Positions 33,153-42,668 of a stretch of DNA of 55,320 nucleotides are shown piece after piece. Position 1 is the stretch's first letter; every line of letters begins with the position of its first letter. The notes below the pieces were generated by a model. That model searched no databases, was not told the origin of the DNA, and worked only from the letters and a program-made list of their open reading frames with translations. A program made the position numbers and the translations under genes. Source of the DNA: Syntrophales bacterium (GTDB taxonomy: Bacteria > Desulfobacterota > Syntrophia > Syntrophales > UBA2210); NCBI GenBank assembly GCA_028718565.1, contig JAQULO010000007.1:1-55320 (forward strand), in the 5' to 3' direction.

Positions 33153-36034
33153 AGCATTGCATTGACATTGCCTGTAAGGAGATGGCCGCATTCTTTTCCT
33201 CGGCCGTCGCCTTTATTTTTCCGGGCGTTTTTCTGGCGGTAACCTTCTTTACCTTTTTCTGGGTTGAAACCTTTTTCGGCCGCAACATTGCCGATGTCCG
33301 CCCCCTTTTCGAATGGATGCCGGTTCTGATGATATTTCTTTCAGCGGCGATCACCATGCGTATGTGGTCGGAGGAGAGACGCTCCGGCACCCTGGAATTT
33401 CTGCTTACGTCCCCTGCTTCGCCCTCTCATTTCGTGCTCGGCAAATTTCTCGCCTGCCTCTGCCTTGTGACGGTGGCTCTGGCTCTGACCCTACCGCTAC
33501 CGGTCACGGTGTCCTTTATGGGTCCTTTGGACTGGGGACCGGTCTGGGGCGGCTACCTGGCCGCCCTTTTCCTGGCGGCGGCGTATATCGCCATCGGCCT
33601 GTTCGTAAGTGCCCGCTCGGAAAACCAGATTGTCAGCCTGATGATCACAACCCTTATCTGCGGGCTTTTTTATGCGTTAGGCTCCGATACGCTGACCGGC
33701 CTGTTCGGCAACGAAGCCTCGGAGACACTCAAACTCGTTGGATCGGGATCACGCTTCGAATCCATCACCCGCGGGGTCATCGACATCAGGGACCTGTATT
33801 TTTATGTCTGTCTTGTCGGCGTATTCCTGTCATTGAATATCTTCGAACTGGAGCGGCTAAGGTGGGCCGGCAATGTCACCAACGGCCGTCACAGACAATG
33901 GGTGATGCTGATCGCACTCCTGGTAGCCAATTTCCTGGCGGCCAACCTGTGGATGGCGCCGGTGGGCCAAGCCAGGGTCGACATTACCAAAGGCAACATC
34001 TATTCTATATCCGATACCACCCGAAGTTATCTGGCACAGCTTCATGAACCTCTGCTTATCCGCGGGTATTTCAGCGCCAAGACTCATCCTTTGCTGGCGC
34101 CACTTGTACCGCAATTACGCGATGTACTGAAAGAGTACGCCATGGCAGGGAAAGGTCGTGTACGTGTCGAGTTTATCGACCCCATCGAGGAACCGGAACT
34201 GGAAGAGGAAGCCGGTCAAAAATACGGCATCAAACCCGTTTCTTTTCAATTTGCCAGTAAATATCAGTCATCGGTGGTCAATTCCTACTTTGATATCCTG
34301 ATCAAATACGGAGATGAATTCGAAACGCTCGGGTTTCGGGATCTCATAGAGGTAAAATCACGTAGTGAATCCGATCTGAGCGTTGATTTGCGCAATCCAG
34401 AGTACGACATTACCCGGGCCGTCAAAAAGGTCCTCTACGCCTACCAGGGAGCGGGTAACCTTTTTGACAATATTTCGAATCCGATAACCTTCAAGGGGTA
34501 TATCTCAGCCGATGAGCGGCTGCCGAAACAACTCGTCACGTTTAAAAATGAACTAAACGGTCTGCTTGAGGGGCTGAACAAAAAGTCAGACGGCAAGTTA
34601 CGAACTGAAATCAAAGATCCGGACGAGGGAGGCGGTTTCCTGGCCAAAAAGATCGAATCGGAATATGGTTTCAGACCAATGGCGGTGAGCCTTTTTTCCC
34701 AAAACACCTTCTGGTTCTATATGGTGCTTGAGGGTGACGGCCGCATCGTCCAGGTCTCCCTGCCTGAAAATCTTGACAAAGAGAGTCTGGAACGCGGTAT
34801 TCAAGCCGCACTCAAACGCTTTTCCAAGGGCTTTCTAAAGACCATTGCCATGCACGCGCCACCTCCTCCCGGATACGGGATGCCCGGGGACGGCAGGAGT
34901 TTTTCCTGGTTGAAAGACGGACTCGGCAGTGAGCATACTGTCATCCCGACCGATTTGAAAAACGGCAGGGTACCCGAAGAAACCGATCTGCTGCTGTTGG
35001 CCGCCCCTGAACAGCTTGATAAGAAACAACTCTTTGCCGTGGACCAGTTCCTGATGCGTGGCGGAACGGTTGTAATGGCGACGTCACCATATTCGGCAAA
35101 CCTTCTGGGCGGTCTTACCGCCGCCAAAAAAGATTCCGGCCTCAAGGAGTGGTTGACGTATAACGGTATCAACATTGATGAAAAACTTGTTTTGGACCCA
35201 CGAAACACCTCATTCCCTGTCCCTGTAGAGCGCCGGGTAGCGGGTTTCATAGTCAAGGAAACCCGCATGGTCGAATACCCTTACTTTGTTGATATCCGTA
35301 ACGATGGCATGGACCGGGAAAGCGGTCTCACGGCCGGAATCGACCAGGTAACACTCAGCTGGGCTTCTCCGATCATTATTGACCCCGATAAAAACAGGGA
35401 ACGGCGAGTGATTCGCCTTCTGAACAGTTCTGAAGGGGCCTGGACATCCAATTCCATCAATATACAACCCGATTTCAGGACCCATGGCAGGCTGGGTTTT
35501 CCTGTCGGCGACCAGACTGGAAGGAAGCTCCTTGCGGTGATGCTCGAAGGGCGTTTCACGTCCTACTTTGAGGACAAACCCTTTCCCCTTATGGAAGAGG
35601 AACAACCCGAAAAGGATAAAGAATCTCGCGGTACCAAGAAAGCGGAAAAGGAAAAAATACCCGTGATCGACAGGCTGATCGATCGCTCCCCGGAATCGGC
35701 GCGCATTGTCCTGTTCGCCTCCAATAACTTTCTCTCGGATTCCGTTTTAGAGATCGTATCGGGTGTGATGGGCACGCTATATCTCAACCCTGTAAATCTG
35801 GTGAAGAATTCCATCGATTGGTCCTTGGAGGATCGCGGCCTTCTTAGTATACGGGGGCGGACCCATTTTTCAAGAACCCTGTACCCCATGAATTATTCCG
35901 CTCAGGTGTTCTGGGAATATCTGAATTACGGCCTGGCCACATTGGGGCTCCTCATCGTCTGGGTGATTCGGCGTTGGATGACCAAGAGGACAAAACGGCA
36001 TTATGGTGCAATATTGAACACAAAAGGAGTCTGA
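33149..36034 (+). CDS. GldF-GldG fusion: ABC-2 permease with large extracytoplasmic domain
   Basis: A 961-residue membrane protein. Residues 1-245 form an ABC-2 permease of about six helices (SEERRSGTLEFLLTSP is the typical coupling segment). A further helix (about 250-268) is followed by a GldG-like extracytoplasmic region with VDITKGNIYSISDTTRSYL (about 276-294) and the GYFSAKTHP and DLRNPEYDITRAVKKV segments. It includes a DUF4350-like fold (LLLLAAPEQLDKKQL; GGTVVMATSPYSANLLGG) and ends in one helix (ALATLGLLIVWVIRRWM region). GldF and GldG are usually separate proteins, so this is a fusion. The cargo is unknown. Confidence 0.88.
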   Translation: MKHCIDIACKEMAAFFSSAVAFIFPGVFLAVTFFTFFWVETFFGRNIADVRPLFEWMPVLMIFLSAAITMRMWSEERRSGTLEFLLTSPASPSHFVLGKFLACLCLVTVALALTLPLPVTVSFMGPLDWGPVWGGYLAALFLAAAYIAIGLFVSARSENQIVSLMITTLICGLFYALGSDTLTGLFGNEASETLKLVGSGSRFESITRGVIDIRDLYFYVCLVGVFLSLNIFELERLRWAGNVTNGRHRQWVMLIALLVANFLAANLWMAPVGQARVDITKGNIYSISDTTRSYLAQLHEPLLIRGYFSAKTHPLLAPLVPQLRDVLKEYAMAGKGRVRVEFIDPIEEPELEEEAGQKYGIKPVSFQFASKYQSSVVNSYFDILIKYGDEFETLGFRDLIEVKSRSESDLSVDLRNPEYDITRAVKKVLYAYQGAGNLFDNISNPITFKGYISADERLPKQLVTFKNELNGLLEGLNKKSDGKLRTEIKDPDEGGGFLAKKIESEYGFRPMAVSLFSQNTFWFYMVLEGDGRIVQVSLPENLDKESLERGIQAALKRFSKGFLKTIAMHAPPPPGYGMPGDGRSFSWLKDGLGSEHTVIPTDLKNGRVPEETDLLLLAAPEQLDKKQLFAVDQFLMRGGTVVMATSPYSANLLGGLTAAKKDSGLKEWLTYNGINIDEKLVLDPRNTSFPVPVERRVAGFIVKETRMVEYPYFVDIRNDGMDRESGLTAGIDQVTLSWASPIIIDPDKNRERRVIRLLNSSEGAWTSNSINIQPDFRTHGRLGFPVGDQTGRKLLAVMLEGRFTSYFEDKPFPLMEEEQPEKDKESRGTKKAEKEKIPVIDRLIDRSPESARIVLFASNNFLSDSVLEIVSGVMGTLYLNPVNLVKNSIDWSLEDRGLLSIRGRTHFSRTLYPMNYSAQVFWEYLNYGLATLGLLIVWVIRRWMTKRTKRHYGAILNTKGV

Positions 36035-36036
36035 AT

Positions 36037-36960
36037 ATGAAACGATGGAGTATATACCTAGGCATATGTCTGTTTGTCCAGGTGGCAATGGCGGTGGGGG
36101 CGCACCTTGCACGAACCGATTACGGAGCGTTCAGGCCGATGGAAACACTTCTTTCCTTTGATCCCAAGACAGTGGATGGTATCGTTATAGAACAAAACGA
36201 CAAACAACAGGTTACGCTAAAAAAGCAAGAGGGTAACTGGTGCGTATCCCAGATGAACAATTTTCAGGCCAACCAGGATAAAGTCAATGATTTCCTTGAA
36301 AAACTATCCACCCTTACAAAGGGATGGCCGGTGGCGACCACGGCTGCAGCGGCCAGGAGGTTTAAGGTTGCGGGAGATGATTTCGAACGAAAGATCACCC
36401 TTTCGAAGAATGGTGAAAGCATCGCCTCGCTTTTTGTCGGTGCCTCACCGGGCTTTCGAAAAGTTCATGCACGCCATAAGGGTGAGGATTCGATCTTTGC
36501 CGTCGATTTCAGCGATTATCAGGCCAGCGCTAAACCTGAAGACTGGATCGATAAGGGGGTGCTCAAACACTCTGTCTCAGAGATCTCACGTGTACAGTTA
36601 CCTGATCTTTCCCTGTCTCATCAGGGTAATAATATTACGGTGAACGATCTCGCCGATGACGAAGAAACGGTTGCGGAGGAGGCCGAACGACTGCTTCGAA
36701 AACTCGCCGATCTTCGCACCCGTGCCGTACGGGGTTCCGAAGAAAAAGCCGCATATAATCCGGACAAATCCGTTTTCAGATATACGCTGACAGTCTCCTC
36801 CGGGGAGTTGGAAGAATACGTGTTTTTCAAACCGAAGGACTCGGACTGCTATATCCTGAAACCTTCACATCGAAAAGAATATTTTGAAGTGGACAATTGG
36901 GTAGTTGACAACATAAAAGGGACGGATAGATCAAAGCTGGTTCGAAAAATGGTAAAATAG
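36037..36960 (+). CDS. DUF4340-containing envelope protein
   Basis: A 307-residue protein with an N-terminal hydrophobic anchor (IYLGICLFVQVAMAVGAHLA) and DUF4340-like repeats: VDGIVIEQNDKQQVTLKKQEGNWCV (about 48-72), then AARRFKVAGDDFERKITLSKNGESIASLFVG. DUF4340 proteins commonly follow Gld-type ABC genes and face the periplasm. The ATG at 36037 follows AAAGGAG and lies 2 nt after the permease stop; the frame start at 35974 would overlap it. Function unknown, presumably a partner of the exporter. Confidence 0.85.
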   Translation: MKRWSIYLGICLFVQVAMAVGAHLARTDYGAFRPMETLLSFDPKTVDGIVIEQNDKQQVTLKKQEGNWCVSQMNNFQANQDKVNDFLEKLSTLTKGWPVATTAAAARRFKVAGDDFERKITLSKNGESIASLFVGASPGFRKVHARHKGEDSIFAVDFSDYQASAKPEDWIDKGVLKHSVSEISRVQLPDLSLSHQGNNITVNDLADDEETVAEEAERLLRKLADLRTRAVRGSEEKAAYNPDKSVFRYTLTVSSGELEEYVFFKPKDSDCYILKPSHRKEYFEVDNWVVDNIKGTDRSKLVRKMVK

Positions 36961-37008
36961 TTGTAATGTGTCCCGATATTTCAAAGATATAGAGGAGAAA
37001 TCGATCGT

Positions 37009-37989
37009 ATGGATATTAAAGAGATTACACATCTAATTGAAAAGGAAAGTCTTACGTTCCGGCAAATCACGGCTGAAATCGAGAAGGTGATCGTAGGGCA
37101 GATTGAACTGTTGAACCGGATGCTGATCGGTCTCCTTTGCGAAGGGCATTTGCTGTTGGAGGGGTTGCCCGGCCTTGCCAAGACAACCGCGGTAAAGGCG
37201 CTGGCGGCCGCCGTCAACACCTCTTTTAAAAGAATCCAGTTTACACCGGATCTGCTGCCGGCTGATATCATCGGAACCCAGATTTACAGACCGGATAATG
37301 GATCGTTTGAAGTAAACAAGGGCCCGATTTTTAATAATATCATTTTAGCGGACGAGATCAACCGAGCGCCGGCCAAGGTTCAAAGCGCCCTGCTGGAAGC
37401 CATGCAGGAACGCCAGGTCACGATCCGGGACACCACCTTTTTCCTCGATGACCCGTTTCTGGTGCTTGCCACCCAGAACCCCATCGAACAGGAGGGAACG
37501 TATCCCCTCCCCGAAGCCCAGATAGACCGCTTCATGATGAAGATTAAGGTGGATTACCCGTCGGCAGAAGACGAGAAGAAGATCGTGAAGCGAGTCCGCA
37601 GCGGCTTTAATCAGGATAATCCGCAAGTAGTGGACATCTCCGCCCTCCGATCGGCACGCGAAGCGCTACAGGAGATTCACATGGAAGACAGACTGGTTGA
37701 TTATATCGTCAGGTTGGTCAGGGCTACCAGAGACCCGGGCGAATACAAACCGGATCTGGGACACATGATTGCTTACGGTGCCTCCCCCAGGGGGTCAATC
37801 TGGCTTGAAGAGGCATCCAGGGCGCATGCATTTTTAAATGGGAGGGGCTATGTCACGCCGCAAGATGTCAAATCGATGGCCCCTGATGTGCTCAGGCACC
37901 GCATTATCTTAAGTTATGAGGCGGAGGCGGAAGGCAAAACAACTGACGATATCATCGGTGTATTGCTGGAACGTGTCGAGGTTCCGTAG
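37009..37989 (+). CDS. MoxR-family AAA+ ATPase
   Basis: A 326-residue AAA+ chaperone-type ATPase. Walker A EGLPGLAKT (51-59), Walker B IILADEINRAP (110-120), the QMQERQVTI-like sensor segment (EAMQERQVTI), LATQNPIEQEGTYPLPEAQ and the lid with GASPRGSIWL are all present. MoxR proteins are encoded with DUF58 and VWA (Bat) proteins and remodel or activate partner complexes. The gene joins the Gld part of the operon (48-nt gap) to the Bat part (1-nt gap to DUF58). Confidence 0.95.
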   Translation: MDIKEITHLIEKESLTFRQITAEIEKVIVGQIELLNRMLIGLLCEGHLLLEGLPGLAKTTAVKALAAAVNTSFKRIQFTPDLLPADIIGTQIYRPDNGSFEVNKGPIFNNIILADEINRAPAKVQSALLEAMQERQVTIRDTTFFLDDPFLVLATQNPIEQEGTYPLPEAQIDRFMMKIKVDYPSAEDEKKIVKRVRSGFNQDNPQVVDISALRSAREALQEIHMEDRLVDYIVRLVRATRDPGEYKPDLGHMIAYGASPRGSIWLEEASRAHAFLNGRGYVTPQDVKSMAPDVLRHRIILSYEAEAEGKTTDDIIGVLLERVEVP

Positions 37990-37990
37990 A

Positions 37991-38866
37991 ATGCTTTCCG
38001 ACGAACAACTCAAAAAAATTAAGAAGTTCCACTTTAGGACCAGGAAGCTGGCCAGCGATCTCTTTGCCGGGCAATACGAAAGCGCCTTTGCGGGGCAAGG
38101 GCTTGAGTTTGCCGAAGTCCGGGAATATCAAGCGGGAGACGATGTGCGTTCCATCGACTGGAACGTCTCGGCCCGGTTCGGGCATCCATATGTCAAGGTG
38201 TTTCATGAAGAGCGGGAACTTACCGTCATGCTCCTGCTCGATCTGTCCGGTTCCCAATTGTTCGGAACGAGGCAGAAGTTCAAACGGGAAATACTGGCCG
38301 AAGTAGCTGGAATGCTGGCATTTCTTGCTATCAGAACCAACGATAAGGTAGGCGCCATTCTCTTCAGTTCAAAAGTGGAAGAGTATATCCCGCCCAAAAG
38401 GGGCGCCTCTCATGTCTGGAAACTGATAAGGGAGATTTTTACCTGTGTGGCTTCAGAGACGGGCACCGATATCAAGGCGGTCCTTGACTATCTCAACCGG
38501 GTCGTGAAGCGCCATGCCGTTGTCTTTCTCATATCCGATTGCATGGACGACGGATTTGCTGCTTCTCTTGGGATCGCGGCGCAAAAGCATGACCTGACCG
38601 TTATCCGCATATCCGACCCCTCGGAGGAAGAACTTCCCGATGTGGGGATGGTCTATCTGCGTGATCCGGAAACAGATCAGTTGGTACTGCTGAACACCCG
38701 GAGCAAGGCATTGAAAGAACGATGGTCACATTTTCGAAAGGAGCAACAGGCCAGCCTCACCAATCTTCTGAGCCGGTCAGGGGTTGATCTGGTGGAAGTA
38801 AGGACGGATGGCTCGGTATCCGAGCCTCTGATTCGACTGTTTCAGAGAAGGAGAAGACGCCGGTGA
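37991..38866 (+). CDS. DUF58 domain protein
   Basis: A 291-residue cytoplasmic protein typical of MoxR-Bat loci. The DUF58 core VREYQAGDDVRSIDWNVSAR (about 43-62) is followed by a von Willebrand A-like fold with LLLDLSGSQ (about 81-89, a degenerate MIDAS) and VFLISDCMDDG. It probably bridges MoxR and the membrane VWA proteins. ATG at 37991 begins one base after the MoxR stop; the stop overlaps the next start (GTGA). Confidence 0.93.
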   Translation: MLSDEQLKKIKKFHFRTRKLASDLFAGQYESAFAGQGLEFAEVREYQAGDDVRSIDWNVSARFGHPYVKVFHEERELTVMLLLDLSGSQLFGTRQKFKREILAEVAGMLAFLAIRTNDKVGAILFSSKVEEYIPPKRGASHVWKLIREIFTCVASETGTDIKAVLDYLNRVVKRHAVVFLISDCMDDGFAASLGIAAQKHDLTVIRISDPSEEELPDVGMVYLRDPETDQLVLLNTRSKALKERWSHFRKEQQASLTNLLSRSGVDLVEVRTDGSVSEPLIRLFQRRRRRR

Positions 38867-39834
38867 AGGTGTTTCCGGTACATACTATCTGCTTCCAAAA
38901 GTGGCTGCTCTTCCTGGGGGTAGTGGCCAGCGTCTGTCTTGCGGCAGTAACGGCCGGGTCTGAGACGGGGGTAACGAAGTCAGTATCGAAGCTCTCGGCA
39001 TCCATCGAGAAGACCACCGCCAGGGTCGGCGACCGGCTTTGGCTGGACTTGACGTACGAACTCCCCGAGGGGACGAGGTTGTCCGGGGACGCCACTGTTA
39101 AGGGTCTTGAAACATTGACGGTCATCGAACAGATACCACAGCCCGGCAAAATTAAAATCCTATTTCTGGTTGATCAGCTAGAGTCATTCAAGCTCGGTCC
39201 CTTCAGTCTCACCTGCATCGACGACAAAGGGGACGAACATAAGATCGAAACGGACCCGATTGCCATCACCATTCTATCCAACCTGGGCAAGAAACCGGAG
39301 GAAGCCATACTAAGACCGATTCAGGACATTATGCCTGTCAAATCGAGATGGATATTCTATCTGTCAGCCGCCTTTGCGGTAATTGCTCTGTTTGGCGTCG
39401 TATCGGGCCTCATATGGTGGAGGAGGAAACAGCATATCGGTAATGCCAAGGCGATAATGGAGGACCCGCCGCATGTAAGGGCCGAGAAGGAAATCGCCAC
39501 ATTGCTTGCCAGCGGTTTGTTTGAAAAAGGGGATGTAAAGGCCTTTTATTTTTCTTTTTCAGAAACCATACGCCGATATATGGAGGCCATCCGTCATTTC
39601 CCGGCCGCGGAAATGACGACCGAAGAGATCCTACGGCACATTGGCGCCAATTCACATGACCAGGAGGTTATACCACTGCTCAGACAGACTGACCTTGTAA
39701 AATTCGCAGATGCGACTCCAACGACGAACCATAAAGAAAGGGATGTCCGGACAGCCCGAGACTATATTCGGCAGACCTCTCCGGTGCCTGACAAAGCCCC
39801 TGGCGTCCCGCCGGGCATGGAGGTTGGGGGATGA
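38863..39834 (+). CDS. Membrane protein with DUF4381-like cytoplasmic domain
   Basis: A 323-residue protein starting with GTG (GTGA overlap with the DUF58 stop). A signal peptide (about 12-30) leads to an extracytoplasmic beta domain (KLSASIEKTTARVGDRLWLDL, BatD-like). A single helix follows (WIFYLSAAFAVIALFGVVSGLIWW, about 163-186), then a cytoplasmic helical domain (FYFSFSETIRRYMEAIRHFPAAEMTTEEIL) as in DUF4381 and BatD tails. It probably links envelope and cytoplasmic parts of the Bat complex. Family naming is tentative. Confidence 0.75.
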   Translation: MKVFPVHTICFQKWLLFLGVVASVCLAAVTAGSETGVTKSVSKLSASIEKTTARVGDRLWLDLTYELPEGTRLSGDATVKGLETLTVIEQIPQPGKIKILFLVDQLESFKLGPFSLTCIDDKGDEHKIETDPIAITILSNLGKKPEEAILRPIQDIMPVKSRWIFYLSAAFAVIALFGVVSGLIWWRRKQHIGNAKAIMEDPPHVRAEKEIATLLASGLFEKGDVKAFYFSFSETIRRYMEAIRHFPAAEMTTEEILRHIGANSHDQEVIPLLRQTDLVKFADATPTTNHKERDVRTARDYIRQTSPVPDKAPGVPPGMEVGG

Positions 39835-40826
39835 TGTTCCGTCTGGCTTATCCCGAATTGTTGTTTCCTCTGTGTTTTGTGGCCGTTTGGTTTATCTGGG
39901 GTCTAAAGCGCAGACCGGCCGGCATCACCTATTCCATGACCGCTATGGTGTCCCGGTTGGCAGGCGGCACCGACCGCTTGACAGGCAAAATCTCCCTTGT
40001 GGTCAGGACAGGATGCCTGGTGTTGCTCGTACTTGCCGCCGCCCGCCCTCAACTTTACAACGTCTCACGGGAGATCAAATCGCCCGGGGTGGACATCATG
40101 CTTTGTCTGGACACTTCAGGGTCTATGCAAGCGCTGGATTTTACGCTGGACGGCGAACCCGTTTCGCGGCTGGCGGCCGTTAAAAAAGTGGTCGGAGATT
40201 TTGTTAAAAAAAGGGAGATGGACCGAATCGGTCTGGTGGTCTTTGGAACGGAGGCATTTACCCAGTCTCCATTAACACTGGACAAGGGACTATTGATGGA
40301 TCTGGTGAAGCGGATGAAGATCGGGATGGCCGGCGATAAGACGGCCATCGGATCGGCAATCGCCGTGGGGGGCAAACGACTGAAGGACCTGAAGGCCAAG
40401 TCGAAGATTCTTATTCTCCTTACGGATGGCAGGCAAACCGCCGGATCTCTCACCCCGGCCGAGGCCGCCGAAGCGGCTCGGGCGCTGGGGATCAAGGTCT
40501 ACGCCATAGGTGTGGGGGGGACGGAGCCCGCGCCGTTTCCGGTACAGACACCATTCGGCACAAGAATCATACGCCAGTTGGTTGATATGGATGAAGAGAC
40601 ACTGATGAAGGTTGCCGAGATCGGACACGGACAATACTTCAGGGCGGCCGATTCCAATCGATTGCAGGAGATATACGATATCATCGACCACCAGGAAAAA
40701 ACCGAGGTCAGGGTAAAGGAGTTTTTCCACTTTAAAGAATTATATCTCCATTTCCTTTTGCCGGCGTTCCTTCTGCTGGTGGCGGAGATCATACTCCGTA
40801 CGACTATATTGAGGACAATTCCATGA
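39831..40826 (+). CDS. batA: BatA-like von Willebrand A membrane protein
   Basis: A 331-residue membrane protein with helices near residues 8-24 and 57-72, a VWA domain facing the periplasm or cytoplasm with intact MIDAS DTSGS (94-98), and a C-terminal helix (LYLHFLLPAFLLLVAEIIL). It matches BatA of Bacteroides and Leptospira Bat operons, linked to aerotolerance or stress tolerance. Starts in an ATGA overlap with the previous gene and ends in an ATGA overlap with the next. Confidence 0.9.
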   Translation: MMFRLAYPELLFPLCFVAVWFIWGLKRRPAGITYSMTAMVSRLAGGTDRLTGKISLVVRTGCLVLLVLAAARPQLYNVSREIKSPGVDIMLCLDTSGSMQALDFTLDGEPVSRLAAVKKVVGDFVKKREMDRIGLVVFGTEAFTQSPLTLDKGLLMDLVKRMKIGMAGDKTAIGSAIAVGGKRLKDLKAKSKILILLTDGRQTAGSLTPAEAAEAARALGIKVYAIGVGGTEPAPFPVQTPFGTRIIRQLVDMDEETLMKVAEIGHGQYFRAADSNRLQEIYDIIDHQEKTEVRVKEFFHFKELYLHFLLPAFLLLVAEIILRTTILRTIP

Positions 40827-42667
40827 CACTTGTACGCGCATGGGTCCTACATTTTCTCTGGATACTCCCAATCATGGGCTGCCTGCTGATCGCGCAAGGC
40901 CGGCGGCGTCAAAAGGCCATGGAACGATTTGCCGAAAAAAACCTGCTGGCGCGATTGACGCCCGACGACCACAATGGCAAACGTCTTGTCAAAGGGTTTC
41001 TGCTCCTTTGCACCCTGGGTTTACTGATCCTGGCCCTTGCCGGCCCTCGCTGGGGGACCCACTATCAGGAGGTGAGCCGCAGAGGGGTAGATATCATGAT
41101 TCTGGTGGATGTGTCGAAGAGCATGAAGGTGGAGGATGTCAAGCCCAATCGCCTGGAACGTGCCAGAAGGGAGATTATTGACTTTCTCAAGGTTGTCGAA
41201 GGGGATAGGGTCGGTCTGACGGCCTTCGCCGGTGCCTCGTTTGTTCAGTGTCCGATGACCCTGGACTACGCAGCCCTGGAAATGTTCTTAACCGCCCTGC
41301 AACCGGGGATAATACCGGTGCCGGGGACCGACATGGGCGCGGCTATCGAAACAGGCCTTTCCGCTTTCGACTTCAAGGCGGAGACGGACAAGGTAATGCT
41401 GCTGATCACCGACGGCGAAGATAACGAAAACCGGGGACTGGAAGCTGCCCGAAAAGCCGTAGGGCGGGGTGCCAAGATTTTTGTTTTCGGTATCGGCGAA
41501 CCGTCCGGAGGACCGATACCCGCGGGAGAAAACCGGGGCGGCTTTAAAAAAGATACTGACGGCAAGCTGATTTTATCCAAGCTTGATGAAAAAACATTAC
41601 AAGAGATATCATCCGTAACCGGCGGAGGCTATGTCCGCTCGGTGGCCGGAGATCTTGACCTTGACAGACTTTATTTTGACGGCATCAAACAAAAAACGGA
41701 GGCCCATGTCCTCAAGAGCGGTAAAATCAAGGTGCATGATGAACGCTTTTACGTTTTTGTTTTACTCGCTTTCCTATTCCTCCTTTTGGAGGGGTTCCTC
41801 GACGACAAGCGACGGCCGGTATCGAAGAAACGGTCCGGATTCCTGATCTGCCTGGCGATCTGCTCCCTTTGTGTCTTGTTCGCACCAAGGCCTGCCCTCG
41901 CTGCCGAATTATCACCGGATGAACTCTACCGCCAGGGCCGGTATGAAGAAGCTGAAAAAGAATATATGCAACGCGATATGGATCATCCCAAGGAAATTCG
42001 CTACCGTTACAACCGCGGGTGCGCGGCCTTTCAGAATGGAAAATACGAAGAAGCCTCGGCCGCTTTTTCCAGCGTTCTGAGAAGGACAAAGGACCCCAAG
42101 TCGTACTTCAGAGCCGCGTATAATCTGGGCAATACGGCCTTCAACCAGGGCGACTTTGAATCAGCGGCAGGATTTTTCAAGCAGGCGCTCACCCATGATC
42201 CGACAAGCAATGATGCACGGTACAACCTTGAGCTGTCATTAAGATCTCTGAAAAAAATGAAACAAAAAAAGTCTGAATCGCAAGAGGGCCCCTCAACAGG
42301 AAATAGCGACAAGCAAAAGGGAGACCAAAAAGAAGAAAATGGCGGGGTGGGCAAAAAGGGAGAACGTCCAAATCATTCTGAACCTGACAAAAAACAGCCA
42401 TCTGGTGCAAATCAGGATCAGGGGTCGGCCCGAAACGAAAAATCCGAAACAGATGCGGACGAAAACCTGTCCGGGGAACTGAAACCACAACAGGCATTAT
42501 CGGAGCTGAAAAAAACGAAAGATGCTCCGGGCAATGACAAGTCCGCCACAGACAAAAAAAGGGCAGAGGCCCTGTTTGATAATGTTCAAGAGAATCCGTC
42601 GGAGATTCTACGTTTTATGATTCCCGAGGAGAACCAACAAGGAACTGCTTCGGGAAAGGACTGGTAG
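40823..42667 (+). CDS. batB: BatB-BatC fusion: VWA domain plus TPR protein
   Basis: A 614-residue protein combining two normally separate Bat products. Residues 1-325 are BatB-like: N-terminal helices, a VWA domain with MIDAS DVSKS (96-100) and a helix near 305-322. After a second hydrophobic segment (FLICLAICSLCVLFAPRPALA, about 342-362) comes a BatC-like TPR region (ELYRQGRYEEAEKEYMQ; NLGNTAFNQGDFESAAGFFK). A long, charged, low-complexity tail (about 475-614, rich in K, E, Q, S) is probably disordered. Fusion suggests a fixed 1:1 stoichiometry. Confidence 0.9.
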   Translation: MTLVRAWVLHFLWILPIMGCLLIAQGRRRQKAMERFAEKNLLARLTPDDHNGKRLVKGFLLLCTLGLLILALAGPRWGTHYQEVSRRGVDIMILVDVSKSMKVEDVKPNRLERARREIIDFLKVVEGDRVGLTAFAGASFVQCPMTLDYAALEMFLTALQPGIIPVPGTDMGAAIETGLSAFDFKAETDKVMLLITDGEDNENRGLEAARKAVGRGAKIFVFGIGEPSGGPIPAGENRGGFKKDTDGKLILSKLDEKTLQEISSVTGGGYVRSVAGDLDLDRLYFDGIKQKTEAHVLKSGKIKVHDERFYVFVLLAFLFLLLEGFLDDKRRPVSKKRSGFLICLAICSLCVLFAPRPALAAELSPDELYRQGRYEEAEKEYMQRDMDHPKEIRYRYNRGCAAFQNGKYEEASAAFSSVLRRTKDPKSYFRAAYNLGNTAFNQGDFESAAGFFKQALTHDPTSNDARYNLELSLRSLKKMKQKKSESQEGPSTGNSDKQKGDQKEENGGVGKKGERPNHSEPDKKQPSGANQDQGSARNEKSETDADENLSGELKPQQALSELKKTKDAPGNDKSATDKKRAEALFDNVQENPSEILRFMIPEENQQGTASGKDW

Positions 42668-42668
42668 C

